From Diploscapter coronatus (lineage: Eukaryota; Nematoda; Chromadorea; Rhabditida; Rhabditidae): 64,000 nucleotides of DNA. Position numbers and translations under genes: made by a program. The stretch spans positions 44,725,201-44,789,200 of the forward strand of contig OZ038422.1 of NCBI GenBank assembly GCA_964036155.1. The letters run 5' to 3'. The notes beneath the pieces were generated by a model. It did not search any database, was not told the DNA's origin, and saw only the letters and a program-made list of their open reading frames with translations. Each line of letters starts with the position of its first letter. Position 1 is the first letter of the stretch. This document shows, piece after piece, positions 59,778-64,000 of the stretch.

Positions 59778-60505
59778 ATGATGCTGGTAGGTGACTTTTT
59801 GCAAAATGATCATGTTTCTCAATTTCTAGAAACTTCTCCTTTCTGCCGTTTTGGTTAGTGTGGCTTTTTGTCAGGATGGAGATGAAAGTCAGCTGGTAAG
59901 TGCTGTATTATAGAATGTCTGTTTGCAGATTGGAAGTCATTTTAAAATGAACGTTTCTAACAATAAATTAATAGACGAGTTGTAAATAACGTAAAATTCA
60001 GTATTATCACTTATTTATCGGATAAATTTGCATGATTTTTTAGCTAATTAGACCTGCGCTTCCCCAACCGCAATCTATTCCGTTCCCCAATCCAGGTGGT
60101 CAACAAACTCCACCTCCCTTCGGACTGTGTCAGTAATTTCTATCACGAGAAATATTACCCAATTAAGTTTGAAAATTGTAAATATACGACAGAGTTATTC
60201 GTGAGCTTCTTTACAACTGAATTTTCAGCGTGCTCCGGACCTGCCTTCGGAACCCCAATCAACGGATTCAACAACTTCGTGGACATATCCGGATGCGATA
60301 TCGGAACTGCACAAAACTCGAGATGCAACGGTTGCTGCAGCGCCTATGCTCAGTCCAATGGATTACAAGCTGTATGGATGGCCTTTCAATGATCATTTAA
60401 CTAGATTAATGACAAAATGAATTTCCAATTCAGAATAGCGCAGTTGGTTTTACTCACTTGGCTCTATGCTACTGTTGCGTGTCCAATACCAATTTCCCAG
60501 GATAA
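59778..60505 (+). CDS. Small secreted Cys-rich peptide, copy 1
   Basis: Four to five short exons. ATGATGCTG and the next exon give the signal peptide MMLKLLLSAVLVSVAFC followed by QDGDESQL. A Pro/Gln-rich propeptide-like exon comes next (LIRPALPQPQSIPFPNPGG), then the conserved core: CSGPAFGTPINGFNNF, CDIGTAQNSRCNGCCSAYAQ, and in the last exon NSAVGFTHLALCYCCVSNTN, ending FPG. The intron after GLQA restores the family ending. The conserved pattern N.F..F...C...C..CC..YA...VGF...C.CC..NT..PG is shared with the two neighbouring copies. I do not recognise it as a known domain. Probably a secreted effector, cuticle or antimicrobial peptide; function unknown. Confidence 0.78.
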
Positions 60506-60970
60506 TTTTTTATAATCCATTAGTTTTAACCAAATAATGCAAATAAAGTGTTTTTAAAGTTTCGAAAGAAAATAACTATGGAATATGTTTTCACAGTAAA
60601 TGCAGAAAATAGACTACCGAACCTAATATAAATATCGTGGACTTTTCATACATACCAAGACTAAAAGACTGATCAATTTAAGATCGCAAATTATTTTAAC
60701 TGCCTACAATATTACTTGATCTACAATGGACTGAATGCAAATCGACTAAAATTGAATTGATTTTGTCTCTTCTCCTTATCAAAATTTAAATATTTGAATA
60801 CTGTATCGATGAATCATAAAAATCGATTTCACCGTTTCTTCTACTTTCACTCTTCTTTTTAAAGAGCACGGTTGTTCAGTTATTTATCGAAATTTCCTAC
60901 TTAGACCATTTAAATTATCAACAATTATCTGAATTGATAGCATATTAGAAAAATTGAAAGTGATTCTAAA

Positions 60971-61821
60971 ATGTTGGTAAGTAGCAAATTTGGATGAATT
61001 TTGAATTTGCAATAAAAAATTAGAAATATCTTCTCTGCCACTCTCATAACCTTCGCACTCTGTCAAGTTAGTATTCGACCCGTGCTACAACTTCGAAGAA
61101 AGACGCCAACGCTAGCTACTAATAACCGATCATCTCCAATAAATGTAAAAGCGTTCAATTAAAAAAATAATAGATTTATTTTTACTGCGAGTTCAAGCAT
61201 AATTTGAAAATAGATAATGAAGTAATCGCAAACCCTTGATAAAGTGGCTGGAAAAGCTAGGTTAACAGTACCACTTTCCACGCCCTTCAGTCCAGAAAAT
61301 GATCAGCCACCGATTAACTTTCTGCCTTGTGGGATGTGTACGTATAAAAAATGTTCATAGCAAAATAATTAAAAAAAAAAACTAGATGAATTTCTGCCAA
61401 TTTATTATTTGAATACTTTTATTCCAATGTGTATGAGATTCAGCTTGCCCTAGTTCAATGTTTGGCATTGCAGTGAACAGCTTCAACAATTTCCTAACTC
61501 TAACTAACTGCGATTCAAATTCTCAATGCCACTTATGCTGCATTTCCTATGCTCTTAGTTGAGGAAAATCATCGGTAAATTCGTAGCAATACTTGATAGG
61601 GTCGAGGTAGAACTAGGGGTTTCATTTCAAGAATTTCATAATGAAACTTTAATTCCATATTCAGCTCTGCTTCAGATTCTTTAATCTCAATATCGCCTTG
61701 ACTATATTACTTGAATTCGTCAGTTTTTTTTAGCAATTCTCTCTTTCAGAACAACGTGGTTGGCTTTATTGCATCATTTGTATGTCGATACTGTATTGCG
61801 AATACTCAGTGTCCTGGATAA
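60971..61821 (+). pseudogene. Small secreted Cys-rich peptide, copy 2 (broken)
   Basis: Same exon layout as its neighbours, but with two lesions. In the signal-peptide exon, the stretch matching AAACTTCTCCTTTCTGCC in the other copies is two bases shorter, throwing the start codon out of frame with the rest. In the core exon, which reads CPSSMFGIAVNSFNNF and CHLCCISYALS, a TGA follows directly, four codons before the normal donor. The last exon (NNVVGFIASFVCRYCIANTQ, CPG) is still recognisable. Retained similarity suggests recent inactivation. Confidence 0.72.
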
Positions 61822-62359
61822 TATTATGATCGTTGATTTGCAATGAATGCATTTGTTGTTGAGGCCTCGAGAAATTTTGAAATAAATAGAAGTTCGTTTT
61901 CTTTAACGATTCATATGATGAATTAAAATAATACAATTCATGAAAGCACACAAACTACGATGAAAGGTCAATGTTCTGAATTATGTTCAATTGTCTATAT
62001 TTTGAATAGAAATATGTCCAATGACTCATCAAATTCTGTAAAGCAATGTTTAAGCATCGTACAAGACTGTAATTGTCTGAAAAATTATACGAGTAAATAT
62101 AATTTTGCTAAGTATTCATGATTAAAGAACTGAGAAATTGCTTCTCTCCATCGTACTAACTAGTTTGGGTATGGGAAAACTTCGTCAGCCTCCTCCTGTA
62201 GTGAGTAGTTTGACTAAATATTTCATCACTTTATTTGTAAAACCATTTTATTAGTGCTGTTTATCACAGGATGTCACTACTGCATCTCGAATCTTTGTCT
62301 CAGTGGATGAAAAATAAGATTTTTTTTTCGATATTTATTGCAAAAGGAAAATAGCTTCG
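61822..62359. other. Spacer between peptide copies 2 and 3
   Basis: AT-rich DNA without a recognisable gene. Confidence 0.4.
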
Positions 62360-62631
62360 AGGAAGTATTGCTTCAATTCAATGCTCAACATTTTTTTCCG
62401 ATTTCATTCGTCTCCGCTTGTAAACAGTCAAATTCAAAAGCACATCATTCTCAAAACAACCTGAAGAAAAGGTGTTATCAAATAAGTGCGAATAAATGAA
62501 TGGAAATTTCAATTGTTCATTTCATGCTTGAATTGAGTGATGTTCGATTTTATAATTTATTGTTGTCTAGTCGTCAGCCTTATATTCCTTTGTGAGTTTT
62601 CCCTCGAAACGCCTTCAATCGTTCCTGATCA
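62360..62631 (+). promoter_or_regulatory. Duplicated promoter of peptide gene 3
   Basis: Near-identical to the 59500-59777 block upstream of copy 1, with only scattered substitutions and small indels. It includes the forkhead-type TTGTAAACAG. The match shows that the duplication unit covered promoter plus first exons. Confidence 0.6.
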
Positions 62632-63401
62632 ATGATGCTGGTAGGTGACTTTTTGCAAAATGATCATATTTCTCAATTTCTAGAAACTTCTCCTTTCCGC
62701 CGTTTTGGTTAGTTTGGCTCTTGGTCAGCGAGGTGGTGGTGGTGGTAGACGGCAATCCGAAGAGGTTAGCGACTGATAATACGCTTACAAAAAAACCCTA
62801 GACCCTTCTGAAACTGATCGTATCACGAAATCTCCCTTCATTATTCAAATTTCATATTCTTTGAAGATCAAATACATATATCATAGAAATATCTAAACAC
62901 TCAACTAAATAGTTTAGGATGGAGTATCTCCCCAAGTGGCAGTATTTCCAAACGATCCATTCAACTCTCAACAGACGAGACTTCCTTGTGGACTTTGTAA
63001 ATTTTGTTTTCGAATACAAGAAAAATGCAGATTCTAAAAGAGATTTTCAGCGTGCTCTCGCAGGCTCTCCGGCAATACCCCGGTCAACAATTTCGAATTT
63101 TTGAAAGAGTTCTTCGGTTGCGGTGGAAGACGCGTTAGCGATGACAGATGCCATTCGTGCTGCATTGCTTATGCTAGCAGAAGAGGAGTTTCATTCGTAA
63201 TCATTACAATATTTATAAAAAAAAATAATGAGATAAAATTAGATTATCAGTTAATTATGTAAATTCATAATGAAATTAATCACTTAGAATATAGGGAAAA
63301 ACTCATTCTGTTATTTTTGTTTAATTCAGAACAACGCTGTCGGATTCATTACCGATAGAGGATGCACCTGCTGCGTTGCTAACACTCGATGCCAGGGATA
63401 A
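62632..63401 (+). CDS. Small secreted Cys-rich peptide, copy 3
   Basis: Signal peptide MMLKLLLSAVLVSLALG, then QRGGGGGRRQSEE and a linker exon (DGVSPQVAVFPNDPFNSQQ, ending LPCGL). The core exon has CSRRLSGNTPVNNFEF, FFGCGGRRVSDDRCHSCCIA and YASRRGVSF; the last exon has NNAVGFITDRGCTCCVANTR, ending CQG and TAA. All phases match copy 1. The first 250 bases of the gene are nearly identical to copy 1, but the mature regions have diverged strongly apart from the Cys and VGF framework, a pattern expected for fast-evolving secreted peptides. AATAAA at 63445-63450. Confidence 0.78.
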
Positions 63402-63580
63402 TTTTTTTCTAAACTTGTTATCATAAAAGTTGTGAATTTTGATGAATAAAACATATTTTATGTTGAAAATAGGAAATGCATTATTTTCTCTTAGGTTATA
63501 GTTGAATCTATACACACATAGTTTTTTAATGTAGATAAATTATTGCATGAAGTTATGACTAACAAAATACATGGAAATCA

Positions 63581-63727
63581 GGGCCGTCCAGAAACTTTTT
63601 TTTCTGTTTCTGTCAATTTTTGATCATTTTCTGTTCTGTTTCTGCTTTCCGAAAGTTTGAAAATTAATTTCTATTTCCGTTTCTGTTTTCCGAAATTAAA
63701 AAAAAAAACCATTTCTGGACAGTCCTA
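63581..63727. repeat. Small inverted-repeat element with TTTCTG simple repeat
   Basis: The ends GGCCGTCCAGAAAC and TTTCTGGACAGTCC are inverted copies. The interior is dominated by TTTCTGTTTCTG-type simple repeat and A/T runs. Probably a degraded foldback element. Confidence 0.5.
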
Positions 63728-64000
63728 ATGGAAATAATCTGCTTATTTTTTAGTTTCGTCGTACAATTAAGAAATTAAGATCATGATTCATTTTCATTTT
63801 CAAAAATAATTCAAAAGACGCGATAAATGGATTGCATTTCATTCCTGTTCATCTAAATTTAGAATCGTCGACGAACAATGTGCGAGAATAATTTTATTTG
63901 CTCTACGGTTAAAGAATAGGGAAAGGGAATAAGAATGATTTGTCAAATTTTCTTCATTCATATTAAGAGATCGATAATCAATGAATTAATAGGGCAGAAA
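63728..64000. other. Right edge of the window
   Basis: AT-rich sequence; nothing recognised. Confidence 0.4.

Noticed and set aside
60096..60392. Single unspliced reading of peptide gene 1
   Set aside because: Comparison with the other two copies shows introns after GL and after GLQA; the unspliced frame adds residues absent from the paralogues.

Overview
The window is nuclear DNA from a nematode, most likely a free-living rhabditid. The genes are AT-rich and cut by many short introns with TTTTCAG-type acceptors. Several start codons sit a few bases after such an acceptor, which suggests spliced-leader trans-splicing. The gene content also fits: a chemoreceptor of the nematode srd family, a GH25 gut lysozyme, a C-type lectin and a Vang/Strabismus gene. 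I saw no bacterial operons, CRISPR arrays, rRNA genes or convincing tRNA genes. Gene models below were built by hand from splice-site phase and family similarity; exon edges are inferences unless stated.

Layout. 1-6.3 kb: possible end of an upstream gene, a long gene-poor stretch, then vang-1 (+), a planar cell polarity membrane protein. 6.3-8.8 kb: a GGA clathrin adaptor (-). 10.1-13.8 kb: a basic protein I do not recognise (+). 14.9-20.9 kb: a puromycin-sensitive aminopeptidase, pam-1-like (-). 21.8-24.8 kb: an srd chemoreceptor (-). 26.3-29.2 kb: a type I membrane protein of unknown role (-). 29.4-29.7 kb: a mariner-like transposase relic. 30.0-33.4 kb: a type-B carboxylesterase with a probable frameshift (-). 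35.0-39.7 kb: a secreted TSP1/Thr-rich/C-type lectin protein (-). 39.8-42.8 kb: a nest of long foldback elements. 43.3-45.4 kb: a bZIP-like regulator (-). 46.4-48.4 kb: a GH25 lysozyme (+). 48.6-53.4 kb: a tandem cluster of four EGF-like single-pass membrane proteins with Cys-rich tails (-); the first has three interchangeable terminal exons. 54.3-56.6 kb: a coiled-coil/F-box protein (-). 57.1-59.3 kb: a relative of the stonustoxin-type MACPF family (+). 59.8-63.4 kb: three tandem copies of a small secreted Cys-rich peptide gene, the middle one broken (+).

The left half holds housekeeping genes (polarity, Golgi sorting, proteolysis). The right half, from about 26 kb, looks like an accessory, fast-evolving region rich in secreted or surface Cys-rich proteins (lectin, lysozyme, EGF-TM cluster, Cys-rich peptides, SNTX-like protein, esterase). 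That mix is typical of environment- or microbe-facing genes, but a shared function is my inference only. At least nine foldback (MITE-like) elements are scattered through introns and spacers. Four introns appear to use GC-AG splice sites.
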